Shown here: positions 52,533-61,431 of the stretch, one piece after another
Layout of the letters: each line of letters starts with the position of its first letter
Position numbering within the stretch: the first letter of the stretch is position 1
DNA from: Neobacillus sp. SuZ13
Lineage (GTDB): Bacteria > Bacillota > Bacilli > Bacillales > Cytobacillaceae
Direction: 5' to 3'
Assembly: GCF_030123365.1 (NCBI RefSeq)
Contig: NZ_CP126107.1
Coordinates: 5,383,501-5,447,500, forward strand
DNA length: 64,000 bases
The notes under the pieces: generated by a model
The model's input: the letters and a program-made list of their open reading frames with translations, nothing else
What the model was told of the DNA's origin: nothing
Database searches by the model: none
Position numbers and translations under genes: made by a program

Positions 52533-53828
52533 TTAGTTTCCTGAGATGGTTTCTGTTATCACATCTTCTAAAATCGATAATCCTCTATCAAGCACATCTT
52601 CTTGAATATTAAGAGGTAGCATTAATCGGATGGTTTGTCCGCTTACACCGCAGTTCATAATGAGCAAGCCATTTTCCAGTGCTTTTGATTTAATTTTCGG
52701 TACAAATAAAGCAGCAGATTCGGAATCGAATTCAATCCCGATCATCATGCCGACTCCTCGGACTTCAACAATGCCCGGTAAATGCCCGACCGAGTTATGA
52801 AGCCTGCCGACAATCTCGGCACCGAGTTTAGCACTTCGTTCTACTAATTTCTCTTCTTCAATAACCTCAATGTTCGCCAATGCCGCAGCACAAGAAACTG
52901 GATTTCCTCCAAATGTCGAACCATGACCGGCCGTCGGCCATTTTTCATGAAGTTCTCGACTTGCTACAATGGCCCCAAGAGGCATGCCGCCGGAAAGGGC
53001 TTTTGCCAGTACTAAAATATCAGGAGTCACATTCGCATGCTCTGCCGCGAACATTTTGCCTGTACGGCCAAATCCTGTTTGTACTTCATCAAAGATAAGC
53101 AAAATGCCGTGTTCCTCTGTAATTTTTCTTAAAGCTTGCAAAAAGCTTGGCGGTGCCGGATAATAGCCGCCTTCCCCCATTACCGGTTCAATGATGATAG
53201 CCGCTACACGAGAAGGATCCACTCGTAAATCGAATAATTTTTGAAGCTGATTCAAGCAGTACTCTTCCGCTTCTTCTTCTCTAATGTTTTTCAGCTGGCC
53301 TGGATACGGATAGGGAACGTGGTACACCTCGCCTAAAATCGGTTCATAATAACGACGGTATTTAGAGCTTGATGCCGTAATGGCAGTTGCTCCTAATGTA
53401 CGGCCATGAAACGATCCTTCAAAAGCAATAATCGCAGGTCTGCCTGTGGCCGCTTTTGCTAGTTTAAGAGCACCGTCAATAGCCTCAGCTCCCGAATTGG
53501 AGAAAAAGACAGTGTCTAGGTTTCCTGGGGTGATATGTGCAAGCTTTTCCGCCAAATTCGCTGCCGTTTCATAATAACCATAGTTCAATCCAAGATGAAT
53601 CAAGGCTTCAGCTTGCTTTTTAATGGCTTCTACCATTTTTCCATGGGTATGCCCGACTGCATTAACGGCTACTCCTGAAACGAAATCGATATATTCCTTT
53701 CCGTCAGTCGTCCAAAATTTGGCACCATGCGCTTTTTCAATGACAAGCTCCGTTACCCTGGTCATAACCGGTGATAAATGTTTTTGTGCTTTTTTTTGAA
53801 TATCTTCTGTTTTATTTTGTAATTTCAT
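52533..53828 (-). CDS. gabT: 4-aminobutyrate-type class III aminotransferase
   Basis: The 431-residue PLP enzyme has SGAEAIDGALKLAKAATGRPAIIAFEGSFHGRTLGA, IFDEVQTGFGRTGKMFAAEH and the PLP lysine in LVLAKALSGGMPLGA. It closely resembles GABA aminotransferases. The ATG at 53828 has AAGGA eight bases upstream and overlaps the preceding gene by 17 bases. With the next gene (GabD-like) it would convert 4-aminobutyrate to succinate. Confidence 0.86.
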   Translation of the reverse strand: MKLQNKTEDIQKKAQKHLSPVMTRVTELVIEKAHGAKFWTTDGKEYIDFVSGVAVNAVGHTHGKMVEAIKKQAEALIHLGLNYGYYETAANLAEKLAHITPGNLDTVFFSNSGAEAIDGALKLAKAATGRPAIIAFEGSFHGRTLGATAITASSSKYRRYYEPILGEVYHVPYPYPGQLKNIREEEAEEYCLNQLQKLFDLRVDPSRVAAIIIEPVMGEGGYYPAPPSFLQALRKITEEHGILLIFDEVQTGFGRTGKMFAAEHANVTPDILVLAKALSGGMPLGAIVASRELHEKWPTAGHGSTFGGNPVSCAAALANIEVIEEEKLVERSAKLGAEIVGRLHNSVGHLPGIVEVRGVGMMIGIEFDSESAALFVPKIKSKALENGLLIMNCGVSGQTIRLMLPLNIQEDVLDRGLSILEDVITETISGN

Positions 53829-55197
53829 ATAGCTCATCCTTTCTTAATTGACCTTTAAATATCGTGAATGATTCATCTAAAATTCTTACCATCTCATCAA
53901 TATCTGTTCTCGTAACATTTAAAGGAGGGCTGATGATGAGGTGCTCCCCCTTTGTGCCGTCAATGGCACCGGAACCGGGATAAAAAACCGCACCGAGTTC
54001 CATCGCAATTCCATTCAATCTTTCTGCAGCTTTTTCAGATGGATTGAACAGCAGATCCTGCCCGCGATCCTTCACAAGCTCCAAACCGATTAATAGCCCT
54101 CTGCCACGAACATCAGATATATAAGTATGTTTTTGCTTCAGTTCCAAAAGACGTTTGACTAGGTAGGAACTTTGTTCTTTGACGTTATCAAGCACCATCT
54201 CTCGCTCATATACGTCCAATGCAGCAAGACCGGCAGCAACAGCCACAGGATGCCCGCTATAGGTGTAACCGTGAATGAATTTCCCGTCGCTGTTTTGTAT
54301 GAGCCCGTCAATTAACCGATCATGAACAATCATTCCGGCAAGCGGCGCATATCCCGCTGATACCCCTTTTCCGAATGTGATGATATCAGGCGTGATTCCA
54401 ATCTGTTCTGTCGCGAAGTTGGTACCCGTACGGCCGAATCCAGTCATCACTTCATCGATAATTAAGACGATTTCGTAACGATCACACAGTTCACGAACTT
54501 TCTCAAAATACCCCGTCGGCGGTGGAACAGCACCTTGCTGGCTTCCGACAATCGGTTCGGCGATAAATGCCGACACGTTCTCAGGACCAAGCTCTAAAAT
54601 GGTTCTTTCAATATCCGTCACACATGTCCAGTTTTGTTTGGAGAGACAATCCTCTTTTTGACGATCGTACGGACAACGGTGGCAGTACGGAGAATAGACA
54701 TGGGCATAGTTTAAAAGATTAGGAGTGTATGCATGTCTTCTTTTAACGTCTCCTCCTGCTGATAAAGAACCGATGGTGTTCCCGTGATATGATTGCCATC
54801 GCCCGATCACCATATGTTTTTGGGTTCTGCCGGCATCCCGATGATATTGCCGCGCCAGCTTCAAAGCACTTTCATTTGCTTCTGAGCCTCCGGTTGTAAA
54901 ATACACTTTATTTAAATGGTCTGGGGCCATTTTTCCGATGGTTTCAGCCAGTTCATGCAATGCTTTCGTCTCGAAGCGCATGGTATGGACGAAAGCTGCT
55001 TTTTTTGCTTGTTCCGCCATGGCCTCCCCTATAGAAGTAATCCCATGGCCTAAGTTAGCTGCAACCGCACCCGAGCAAGCATCCAAATATTTTTTTCCGT
55101 TCTCATCGATGAGATAGACACCTTCACCGTGGGTAATAATCGGATACTCCTTTTTTAAATCCCGATGAAACACGTAGTCTTTTTTTATTCCATCCAT
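53812..55197 (-). CDS. yodT: class III aminotransferase (YodT-like)
   Basis: The 461-residue PLP aminotransferase has VYFTTGGSEANESALKLARQYHRDAGR, LIIDEVMTGFGRTGTNFATEQ and the PLP lysine in ITFGKGVSAGYAPLAGM. A Cys-rich segment (YSPYCHRCPYDRQKEDC) is typical of YodT and beta-alanine-type enzymes. B. subtilis YodT sits in the kamA operon, and removal of the beta-amino group of N-acetyl-beta-lysine is the expected step. The start at 55197 lies within the thiolase end. Confidence 0.85.
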   Translation of the reverse strand: MDGIKKDYVFHRDLKKEYPIITHGEGVYLIDENGKKYLDACSGAVAANLGHGITSIGEAMAEQAKKAAFVHTMRFETKALHELAETIGKMAPDHLNKVYFTTGGSEANESALKLARQYHRDAGRTQKHMVIGRWQSYHGNTIGSLSAGGDVKRRHAYTPNLLNYAHVYSPYCHRCPYDRQKEDCLSKQNWTCVTDIERTILELGPENVSAFIAEPIVGSQQGAVPPPTGYFEKVRELCDRYEIVLIIDEVMTGFGRTGTNFATEQIGITPDIITFGKGVSAGYAPLAGMIVHDRLIDGLIQNSDGKFIHGYTYSGHPVAVAAGLAALDVYEREMVLDNVKEQSSYLVKRLLELKQKHTYISDVRGRGLLIGLELVKDRGQDLLFNPSEKAAERLNGIAMELGAVFYPGSGAIDGTKGEHLIISPPLNVTRTDIDEMVRILDESFTIFKGQLRKDELYEITK

Positions 55198-56375
55198 CTT
55201 TCCACCACCATTGCCAATCCTAATCCCCCCGCCACACAAATCGTCGCAAGGCCATATTGCCGTTTTTGTTTTTCAAGCTCATGACATAATGTAGTGACGA
55301 TCCTTGCACCGGAGCACCCAAGTGGGTGGCCTAAGGCAATCGCCCCTCCGTTGACATTTACGTTATCTCCTTTTATGCCCCATTCTTTTAAACAAGCAAG
55401 ACTTTGAGCAGCGAATGCTTCATTTAATTCAATTAAATCGATATCTTCCAAACGAAGACCTGCTTTTTTCAACGCAATTTGGGATGCTGGAACCGGACCA
55501 ATTCCCATTTCTTTTGGTGATACACCCGCTGCAGCAAAGGAACGAATCCTGGCCAATGGGACCACTCCAAGTTGTCTGGCTTTTTCTTCAGACATCAACA
55601 ATAGCATCGAGGCCCCATCATTTCTGCCGGAGGAGTTTCCGGCTGTTACCGTACCATCCTTTTGAAACACAGGACGCAGTGTTCCTAACTTTTCAATGTC
55701 CGTCAATCTTGGGTACTCATCGACCGCAAAATGTCTGATTCCCTTTTTTCCTTCCTTTACCGGAACAGGAATGATTTCTTCTTCAAAATGGCCCATTTCA
55801 ATGGCACGTTTCGTTTTCTGCTGACTCATGAAGGCAAATTCATCTTGTTCACGGCGGCTAATCTTATATTTTTCAGCCAGCCACTCAGCTGTTTGCCCCA
55901 TCGTGAAACGTCCATATATCTCCTCCGGCTGCGATTTTGGCTGACTCTCCGTATTCGAATCATAGAGCGTTATATCTCCCATCTTCTGGCCGAATCGAGT
56001 ACCAATCATATAATGAGGAGCTTGTGACATGCTTTCGACACCTCCTGCTAAAACGACGTCCGCCTGACCTGTCATAATCGACATCGCCCCGTTAATGACG
56101 GCCTGCATACCCGAACCGCATTGACGATGAACGGTATAAGCAGGAATCGATTCTGGAAAATGGGCCTGTAATGCTGAGACTCTTGCAATATTCGGTGCAT
56201 GCGCACTCTGCTTTGTTTGGCCGACAATGACTTCATCGACAATATTGGCGCCATAACCGGAAGCAGAAAGATTATTTTTCATGATGAGAGATACAAGCTC
56301 TTCTGGAGGCGTATCTGCCAATGATCCGCCGAAACTTCCGATAGCAGTCCGAAATGCATTTACAATTACAACCAC
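55185..56375 (-). CDS. acetyl-CoA acetyltransferase (thiolase)
   Basis: The 396-residue thiolase has all catalytic residues: the cysteine in VHRQCGSGMQAV, NEAFAAQ, the His in GGAIALGHPLGCSGARI, and the second cysteine in ATICVAGGLGLA. The start is GTG overlapping the CoA-transferase stop (TAGTG). In this operon it probably cleaves the 3-oxoacyl-CoA made from lysine (3-oxo-6-acetamidohexanoyl-CoA) into acetyl-CoA and 4-acetamidobutanoyl-CoA. Confidence 0.9.
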   Translation of the reverse strand: MVVIVNAFRTAIGSFGGSLADTPPEELVSLIMKNNLSASGYGANIVDEVIVGQTKQSAHAPNIARVSALQAHFPESIPAYTVHRQCGSGMQAVINGAMSIMTGQADVVLAGGVESMSQAPHYMIGTRFGQKMGDITLYDSNTESQPKSQPEEIYGRFTMGQTAEWLAEKYKISRREQDEFAFMSQQKTKRAIEMGHFEEEIIPVPVKEGKKGIRHFAVDEYPRLTDIEKLGTLRPVFQKDGTVTAGNSSGRNDGASMLLLMSEEKARQLGVVPLARIRSFAAAGVSPKEMGIGPVPASQIALKKAGLRLEDIDLIELNEAFAAQSLACLKEWGIKGDNVNVNGGAIALGHPLGCSGARIVTTLCHELEKQKRQYGLATICVAGGLGLAMVVERWME

Positions 56376-57037
56376 TACGCGGTCACCTCTTTGCCTTTAT
56401 TGAAAGATTCAGCAATTTGAAAAGGTGCTTCCGTTTTCTGTTGAACTTCCTCAAGAGAAACTCCAGGTGACAGCTCAATAAGATGGAGCCCATCTTCCTT
56501 TACAGCGAAAACTGCTAAATCGGTTATAATTAAATCCACAATTCGCTCCGATGTGATCGGATAGGTTAATTCTTTGACGATTTTTGACTCTCCCTGGTTA
56601 GACGTATGCATCGTTGTTACGATTACCTTTTTGGAGCCTTCCAATAAATCCATCGCCCCGCCTACACCAAGAACACTTTTTCCTGGCACGGCCCAGTTGG
56701 CGATCCGCCCCATTGCATCGATTTGCAGCACACCAAGAATCGAAACGCTTACATGTCCTCCGCGAATCATCGCAAAAGAGGAAGCACTATCAAAAAAGGA
56801 TGACCCTTCCAATACTGTGACAGGCAGTTTCCCTGCATTGACAAGATTTTGGTCAATATGCTCTGGATCAGGGGTAGGACCTACACCAAGGATGCCGTTT
56901 TCTGAGTGTAAAAAAACCTTAACATCGGATGGAATGTAATCAGCCACCAGCGTTGGAATCCCTATGCCTAAATTGACGATATCGCCATCCTTCAATTCCT
57001 TCGCCGCTCGTGCAGCAATGTATTGTTTCACGTTCAA
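56375..57037 (-). CDS. yodR: 3-oxoacid CoA-transferase subunit B (YodR-like)
   Basis: The 220-residue subunit carries the active-site glutamate in FLHSENGILGVGPTP and the ScoB-type GGAMDLLEGSKKVIVTTMHT. It starts with TTG directly after the A-subunit gene. With its partner it would activate a 3-oxo acid at the expense of an acyl-CoA. Confidence 0.9.
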   Translation of the reverse strand: MNVKQYIAARAAKELKDGDIVNLGIGIPTLVADYIPSDVKVFLHSENGILGVGPTPDPEHIDQNLVNAGKLPVTVLEGSSFFDSASSFAMIRGGHVSVSILGVLQIDAMGRIANWAVPGKSVLGVGGAMDLLEGSKKVIVTTMHTSNQGESKIVKELTYPITSERIVDLIITDLAVFAVKEDGLHLIELSPGVSLEEVQQKTEAPFQIAESFNKGKEVTA

Positions 57038-57038
57038 G

Positions 57039-57695
57039 CTAGTTCCCGCCCTTCACTACGATAAAATCAACGTATAAATGAGGGGTCACAATTTCTTCAG
57101 GAGAAATTTGGCCTACCTCCACAATCTCATCCACCTCTGCAATCACCACATCCGCAGCTGTTGCCATCATCGGATTGAAGTTCCTTGCCGATTTGTTGTA
57201 GATGAGATTTCCTAATTGATCCGCTTTTTTCGCTTTAATGAAAGCGAAGTGGGCTTTAAGAGGCTCTTGGAAAACATATTTTTTACCGTTAAGGATGCGC
57301 TCCTCTTTATTTTCGGCGATTTTTGTTCCTACGCTGACCGGCGTATAAAACCCTCCTAGTCCTGCACCACCCGCTCGAATAGCTTCAGACATCGTTCCTT
57401 GCGGGAGAAGCTCCACATCCATTTCCTTTTCCTGATAGGATTTAACCACCTCCGGGTTGGATGTAAAATAAGATCCTATCGCTTTTTTCACTTGTTTTTG
57501 CCGTACTAAAACCCCAAGGCCTCTACCTGGTTCACCAAGGTTATTACTAATAATCTCTAAATCTTTCACTTCCGACTGAGCCAAAGCGGCTATTAAACTA
57601 AGCGGACTTCCAACAAGTCCAAATCCACCTACCATAATTCGTGAGCCGCTTTTAACCATTTTTACAGCTGCTTCGCATGTAATCAGCTTGCTCAT
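57039..57695 (-). CDS. yodS: 3-oxoacid CoA-transferase subunit A (YodS-like)
   Basis: The 218-residue subunit has GSRIMVGGFGLVGSPLSLIAAL, EIISNNLGEPGRGLGVL and FNPMMATAADVVIAEVDEIVEVG, as in ScoA/YodS. ATG 57695 (MSKLITCE) is the family start; an upstream in-frame ATG at 57768-57770 lies inside the preceding hairpin and adds 25 atypical residues. It is the first gene of the catabolic block proper. Confidence 0.9.
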   Translation of the reverse strand: MSKLITCEAAVKMVKSGSRIMVGGFGLVGSPLSLIAALAQSEVKDLEIISNNLGEPGRGLGVLVRQKQVKKAIGSYFTSNPEVVKSYQEKEMDVELLPQGTMSEAIRAGGAGLGGFYTPVSVGTKIAENKEERILNGKKYVFQEPLKAHFAFIKAKKADQLGNLIYNKSARNFNPMMATAADVVIAEVDEIVEVGQISPEEIVTPHLYVDFIVVKGGN

Positions 57696-57749
57696 GTTTT
57701 TTATCCCTGCCTCTCCATCGACTTTTGTGGATGTTAACAGTTCGGTAAA

Positions 57750-57838
57750 ATAAAAAACCGAGCAAAACATAAATCTCTATAAAGAATGTCGTTCTAAAGA
57801 ACATTCCTTACAAAGAGTTCATGTTTGCCCGGTTTTAA
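57750..57838 (-). terminator. large terminator-like hairpin between the DUF3870 gene and the CoA-transferase operon
   Basis: On the minus strand AAAACCGGGCAAACAT pairs with ATGTTTTGCTCGGTTTT (one bulge, one wobble), enclosing a nested GAATG-TTCT...AGAA...CATTC hairpin, and is followed by TTATTTT. It lies 55 bases before the subunit A start, leaving no space for a separate promoter. It may be a leaky terminator or attenuator of the operon. Confidence 0.6.
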
Positions 57839-57885
57839 TAAGACCATGGGAAGAGGTCATCCTCCCACTTTATTATAACCAAACG

Positions 57886-58215
57886 TTATGTATTAATTTG
57901 CTTCACATTATCCCAGTAACGTTGAACTGCAGCTTGAAGAGCCACAATGATCGCTTGCTGGGATGGAGCAAAATAAAAACTTTGAATTCGTTTAATCAAC
58001 TGCTCAACACCGTCTTGTAGACAGTAGCCTATCAGCAGTTTTTGAAAATAATTTTTTGTTAGTTCAGTTACGAATGTGAATTCAGCTCCGATAATCTTAT
58101 GATCTTTCAGATCTACTTCGAGGACAATTCCCGCATGCTTATACATTTCATACATGGAAGTTCCCTGTGGAGCTTTTGCATATCCTGTAACAATCACTGT
58201 TTCCAGTGCTTGCAT
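57886..58215 (-). CDS. DUF3870 domain protein
   Basis: The 109-residue protein fits DUF3870 (VIVTGYAKAPQGTSMYEMYKHAGIVLEVDLKDHKIIGAEFTFVTELT). The family often lies beside amino acid or CoA-ester catabolic operons; its function is unknown, with a regulatory or ligand-sensing role often assumed. AAAGGTGG eight bases before ATG 58215 decides the start. It is followed by the large hairpin and then the lysine operon on the same strand. Confidence 0.78.
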   Translation of the reverse strand: MQALETVIVTGYAKAPQGTSMYEMYKHAGIVLEVDLKDHKIIGAEFTFVTELTKNYFQKLLIGYCLQDGVEQLIKRIQSFYFAPSQQAIIVALQAAVQRYWDNVKQINT

Positions 58216-58317
58216 GCCCTTATCCACCTTTCATAAACCCACTGAACATGTTTCTAACACGAGTATACGGGTCAGAATAAACAATGTCAATGTGAATATT
58301 TTAAATTTTCGAAAATG

Positions 58318-58331
58318 TTGAAGCGCTTTCA
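58318..58331 (-). promoter_or_regulatory. cre-like CcpA site upstream of the DUF3870/lysine operon
   Basis: The minus strand reads TGAAAGCGCTTCAA, 12 of 14 matches to TGWAARCGYTWWCA, about 105 bases before the DUF3870 start. The surrounding 58216-58615 gap also holds a TGCCAAA-TCT-TTTGGCA inverted repeat at 58565-58581 that could be an operator. Confidence 0.5.
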
Positions 58332-58614
58332 GTATCAAAAAAGAGCTTACGACTATTTTTTTAGACCTATCACATTTTCTCCCTTGCCTGTTAAAATCCT
58401 TCTAGAAAAGTTGCTTCCTCTGCTACTTTTGCTTTTTCAGGATTCACTCCTTTCATCTCCTAAAAAATATACGAACTTGCTTATCACTATTTTCAACTTA
58501 TAAACTTGCAATTTCTGTACCAAAATTAAAAACGCTATTTTGCTAACCTTTTTTGGAAACAATATGCCAAATCTTTTGGCACTTTCCTTATTTTTTTGCA
58601 CCTTAACTGCAAAA

Positions 58615-58641
58615 AGCTCTTTCCGATAAAATGGAAAGAGC
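58615..58641 (-). terminator. Rho-independent terminator after azoR
   Basis: GCTCTTTCC (58616-58624) pairs with GGAAAGAGC (58633-58641), followed on the minus strand by TTTTT. Confidence 0.88.
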
Positions 58642-58666
58642 AAAAATTATAATCTATTTTTTTGAC

Positions 58667-59296
58667 TTAGGCAGTCACTCCTGAAAAACTCTTTGCTACC
58701 TTAGCCACTTTTGCAAGACCTTCGGCAATAATCGTCTCTGCCTTGTCTGGCGCTGCATTATGACCTTCAATAATTACTTCATCGACGATTTGCATTCCGA
58801 ATAAGCCGCCTACCATATTTTTAATATAAGTAGCTGCCATCTCCATTGGAGCTGCTTCAGGTGTTGAGTAAATACCGCCGCGTGCAGTTAGGATCACAGC
58901 CTTTTTGTCAGACATCAAGCCGACTACACCAGCTTCAGTGTATTTGAAAGTGAAACCTGCTCCAGCTACATAATCAAAAAATGTATGCAATTTTGCTGGG
59001 ATAGTTAAGTTCCATAGCGGGAATGCAAATACAACAACATCTGCTGCAGAAAGAGCATCCATTGCTTTTTGTTTCGCAGCTATAATACGTTGCTCAACAT
59101 CAGTTAACTCTACACCAGATTGTAATTTACCGAAAGCATTGAATAGATCTTGGCCAAAGTAAGGCATATCCTCTGCAAATACATCATAAGTTGTTACATT
59201 AACGCCTTCAAGATTCTCCATGAATGTTTCATACATTTTACTAGAAACAGCCTCAGAAGCTGGACGGTTGTTTGCTTTTACTACTAATATGTTCAT
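58667..59296 (-). CDS. azoR: FMN-dependent NADH-azoreductase
   Basis: The 209-residue flavodoxin-like protein has the AzoR plan: NILVVKANNRP with SxxS-type phosphate binding, VFAFPLWNLTIPAKLHTFFDYVAGAGFTFKYTEAGVVGLMSDKKAVILTARGG. It reduces quinones and azo compounds with NADH, probably for protection from thiol-reactive stress. GGAGA precedes the ATG; it is monocistronic with its own terminator. Confidence 0.93.
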   Translation of the reverse strand: MNILVVKANNRPASEAVSSKMYETFMENLEGVNVTTYDVFAEDMPYFGQDLFNAFGKLQSGVELTDVEQRIIAAKQKAMDALSAADVVVFAFPLWNLTIPAKLHTFFDYVAGAGFTFKYTEAGVVGLMSDKKAVILTARGGIYSTPEAAPMEMAATYIKNMVGGLFGMQIVDEVIIEGHNAAPDKAETIIAEGLAKVAKVAKSFSGVTA

Positions 59297-59511
59297 CTAT
59301 TAAAATCTCCTTTTCCGATATCTTTAGTTTTGTTATCTCGAACTCATAATATATTAATATAAGACATTCGTCAAACAATTGATACTGACAATGGAGGAAA
59401 ATTTGGGGATTGACTTTGTAAGGAGCATTTCTGAAGAGTTGATTCGTTCGCGATATTGTTCATGATAGTTTAAAATGTACATAGTTTCTAAAATTTCCTA
59501 TAGATTGAGGG

Positions 59512-60324
59512 ATGGAATTGATAAGAAATGAAAATCCAAGCATGTTAAATCTGTTGAAAATTCCAAGTGGAGAAGATCTTATCATTGGACGAATGTATAT
59601 TGCGGAGGGGGTAGGCCCGCATGCCACGGTGGTACTATTGCATGGTTTTCCTGGGGTTATGATGAATCTTGATACGGCTTCCGAGCTTCAACGGCAAGGC
59701 TGGAATGTCCTGGTTATTAATTATCGCGGCGCCTGGGGAAGTCAAGGCAGCTTTTCATTTACCCATTCGTTAGAAGATGTTCGTGCAGCGCTTCAGTACA
59801 TCAAACAAACGGAAATTGCCAAGGAAAATAGAATTGATATCGAACGAATTGCGTTAGTGGGACACAGTTTCGGCGGCTTTTTAGCACTGAAGGCAGCCTC
59901 TTTAGAGCCATCAATCAAAGCCGTTGCTTCCCTTTCAGGAGCCAACTTTGGTTTATTTGTACAAATGCTCGAGCAAGACCCATCCTTCGAGGCTCAAATA
60001 AGGGAAGTTTTACAGGAGGGTATCTTTTTCCTAAATGGTGCTTCTGTAGAGTCGATTATAGAAGAAGTCCGTATCCATAAGCATGAATGGAATACCTTTT
60101 TACTCTCCCCTCTGCTTAAGGATCGAAAGCTTCTCTTAACTGCAGCTGTTTTTGATAAGGAACTACCAAAATTATATTTTCATGACCCGCTCGTGAACAT
60201 CCTTGAAAAAGATGGCGCAAAATATCTTCAATGTGAAGTTTTTGAAACAGACCATAATTATGTCGATAAACGCAAAGAAATCGCACTCACACTTCACAAC
60301 TGGTTAAACGAGGCCCTATCTTAA
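59512..60324 (+). CDS. alpha/beta hydrolase (dipeptidyl-peptidase/lipase-like)
   Basis: The 270-residue protein has HGFPGVMMNLD, the nucleophile elbow VGHSFGGFLAL and a late ETDHNYVDKRKE segment supplying the catalytic His. This is the S9/serine aminopeptidase-like hydrolase fold; the substrate is unknown. GAGGG touches the ATG at 59512, while a TTG at 59518 is better spaced, so the exact start is uncertain by two codons. Confidence 0.82.
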   Translation: MELIRNENPSMLNLLKIPSGEDLIIGRMYIAEGVGPHATVVLLHGFPGVMMNLDTASELQRQGWNVLVINYRGAWGSQGSFSFTHSLEDVRAALQYIKQTEIAKENRIDIERIALVGHSFGGFLALKAASLEPSIKAVASLSGANFGLFVQMLEQDPSFEAQIREVLQEGIFFLNGASVESIIEEVRIHKHEWNTFLLSPLLKDRKLLLTAAVFDKELPKLYFHDPLVNILEKDGAKYLQCEVFETDHNYVDKRKEIALTLHNWLNEALS

Positions 60325-60335
60325 AAAACGTATCT

Positions 60336-60370
60336 AAAAAAGGCGATTCCAATTGGGACCGCCTTTTTAG
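60336..60370 (+). terminator. Rho-independent terminator after the hydrolase
   Basis: AAAAAAGGCG pairs with CGCCTTTTT around an inner TCC/GGA stem; the T run is in the descending arm. Confidence 0.85.
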
Positions 60371-60599
60371 ATCGTTGAAGAACAAATGGACACCATTCTG
60401 AGAAATGCAATTCACCCCAAAATCGTCTAAAACTGCAAAAATCCCCTCCAAAAATAAAATTTGCGAGCAAAAATACCTTCTTTTAGCCCAAAAACCGCTC
60501 CAAATTTGAATAATGTCGATTCGATAGGAACCTGATTTCCCGTTATGGTAAAGGTACCCGGGAATACATGAAAAGCGCGCTTTCTGAAAGGAATCACCC

Positions 60600-61082
60600 T
60601 TGGAAAGCTTTGAACAATTAGTTGACCAGTACGAACCCATGCTCCACAAGATCATGAACTCGCTCCACCTATACAAAAACCATGACGAATTCTATCAACA
60701 CAGTCTCATTGCCCTTTGGGAAGCAAGTCAACGCTTCGAACCTAACAAAGGAAGCTTCACCAACTATGCCTACACCTACATCAAAGGCTGCCTCCTCATG
60801 GAATTGAAAAAATCACACCAAGATTATGAACGAAATGTACACCTAGATGAGCCATTTTGGGACCTAGTAGAAGATTCCGATTCTGATGAGCCATTACAGA
60901 AAGAAATCCTGCTATCCTACTGTGAAATGCTGACACCGAACCAAAAGAAATGGCTCCTGTACACCGTCTTTGATCAACTATCGATCAAAGAAATCGCCGA
61001 ACTAGAAAAGGTGTCCCTATCAGCAGTGAAAAGTTGGCGCAGCGGGGCTCGGGAAAAAGTGAAAAAGTTAATTAGGGATTAG
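60600..61082 (+). CDS. small sigma-70 family RNA polymerase sigma factor
   Basis: The 160-residue protein has a sigma region 2-like part (MLHKIMNSLHLYKNHDEFYQHSLIALWEASQRFEPNKGSFTNYAYTYIKGCL) and a region 4-like helix-turn-helix (LSIKEIAELEKVSLSAVKSWRSGAREKVKKLI). It resembles short ECF- or YlaC/SigO-like factors. No anti-sigma gene is adjacent, so control is unknown. The start is TTG with AAAGGA seven bases upstream. Confidence 0.85.
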   Translation: MESFEQLVDQYEPMLHKIMNSLHLYKNHDEFYQHSLIALWEASQRFEPNKGSFTNYAYTYIKGCLLMELKKSHQDYERNVHLDEPFWDLVEDSDSDEPLQKEILLSYCEMLTPNQKKWLLYTVFDQLSIKEIAELEKVSLSAVKSWRSGAREKVKKLIRD

Positions 61083-61431
61083 CGAGACCAGTTATTAACT
61101 TACTGTCTTTAAAATTTTACTTTGAGTCGGTCGTCTGACCAAGGACAAACCTTTTTGGGTTTGTCCTTACATAAACTGACACTCATTCGACTAATTAACA
61201 TATAGGCTATACAAGTCAAACGTTTGATGAAACAGGCACAAGTCTTGAATTAAATAAATTTCCAAAGCCGTACTTGCGTGAATCATGTCAAACCCCGCTT
61301 GAAAATTTCGCAGGAAATATTCCACTATTCTACAAAATTCCTTCATGGTGAATAACCATTTTTATGAAGAAAAAGTGTATACAACTTCCTTAAATAAGCA
61401 ACATATAAAAAAACAGGTAGGGTGATAACAA
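61083..61431. other. intergenic stretch with a hairpin
   Basis: AAGGACAAACC...GGTTTGTCCTT at 61141-61169 is a strong hairpin without a T run, possibly the terminator of the sigma factor gene. No other feature was recognised. Confidence 0.5.

Noticed and set aside
58577..58600. TTGGCAC followed by TTGCA, resembling a sigma-54 promoter
   Set aside because: The spacing between the GG and GC elements is 18 bases instead of 10, and the plus-strand orientation has no target gene close by.
58315..58643. Small open frames of 62 and 68 codons in the gap upstream of DUF3870
   Set aside because: They are AT-rich, overlap a terminator and operator-like repeats, and lack ribosome sites.
60541..60563. 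GTTATGGTAAAGGTACCCGGG, similar to the 3' hairpin repeat
   Set aside because: It matches only part of the repeat and lies upstream of a plus-strand gene, so I did not count it as a fourth copy.
60287..60676. 129-codon open frame on the minus strand
   Set aside because: It overlaps the hydrolase end, its terminator and the sigma factor start, has no ribosome site and shows no recognisable domain.
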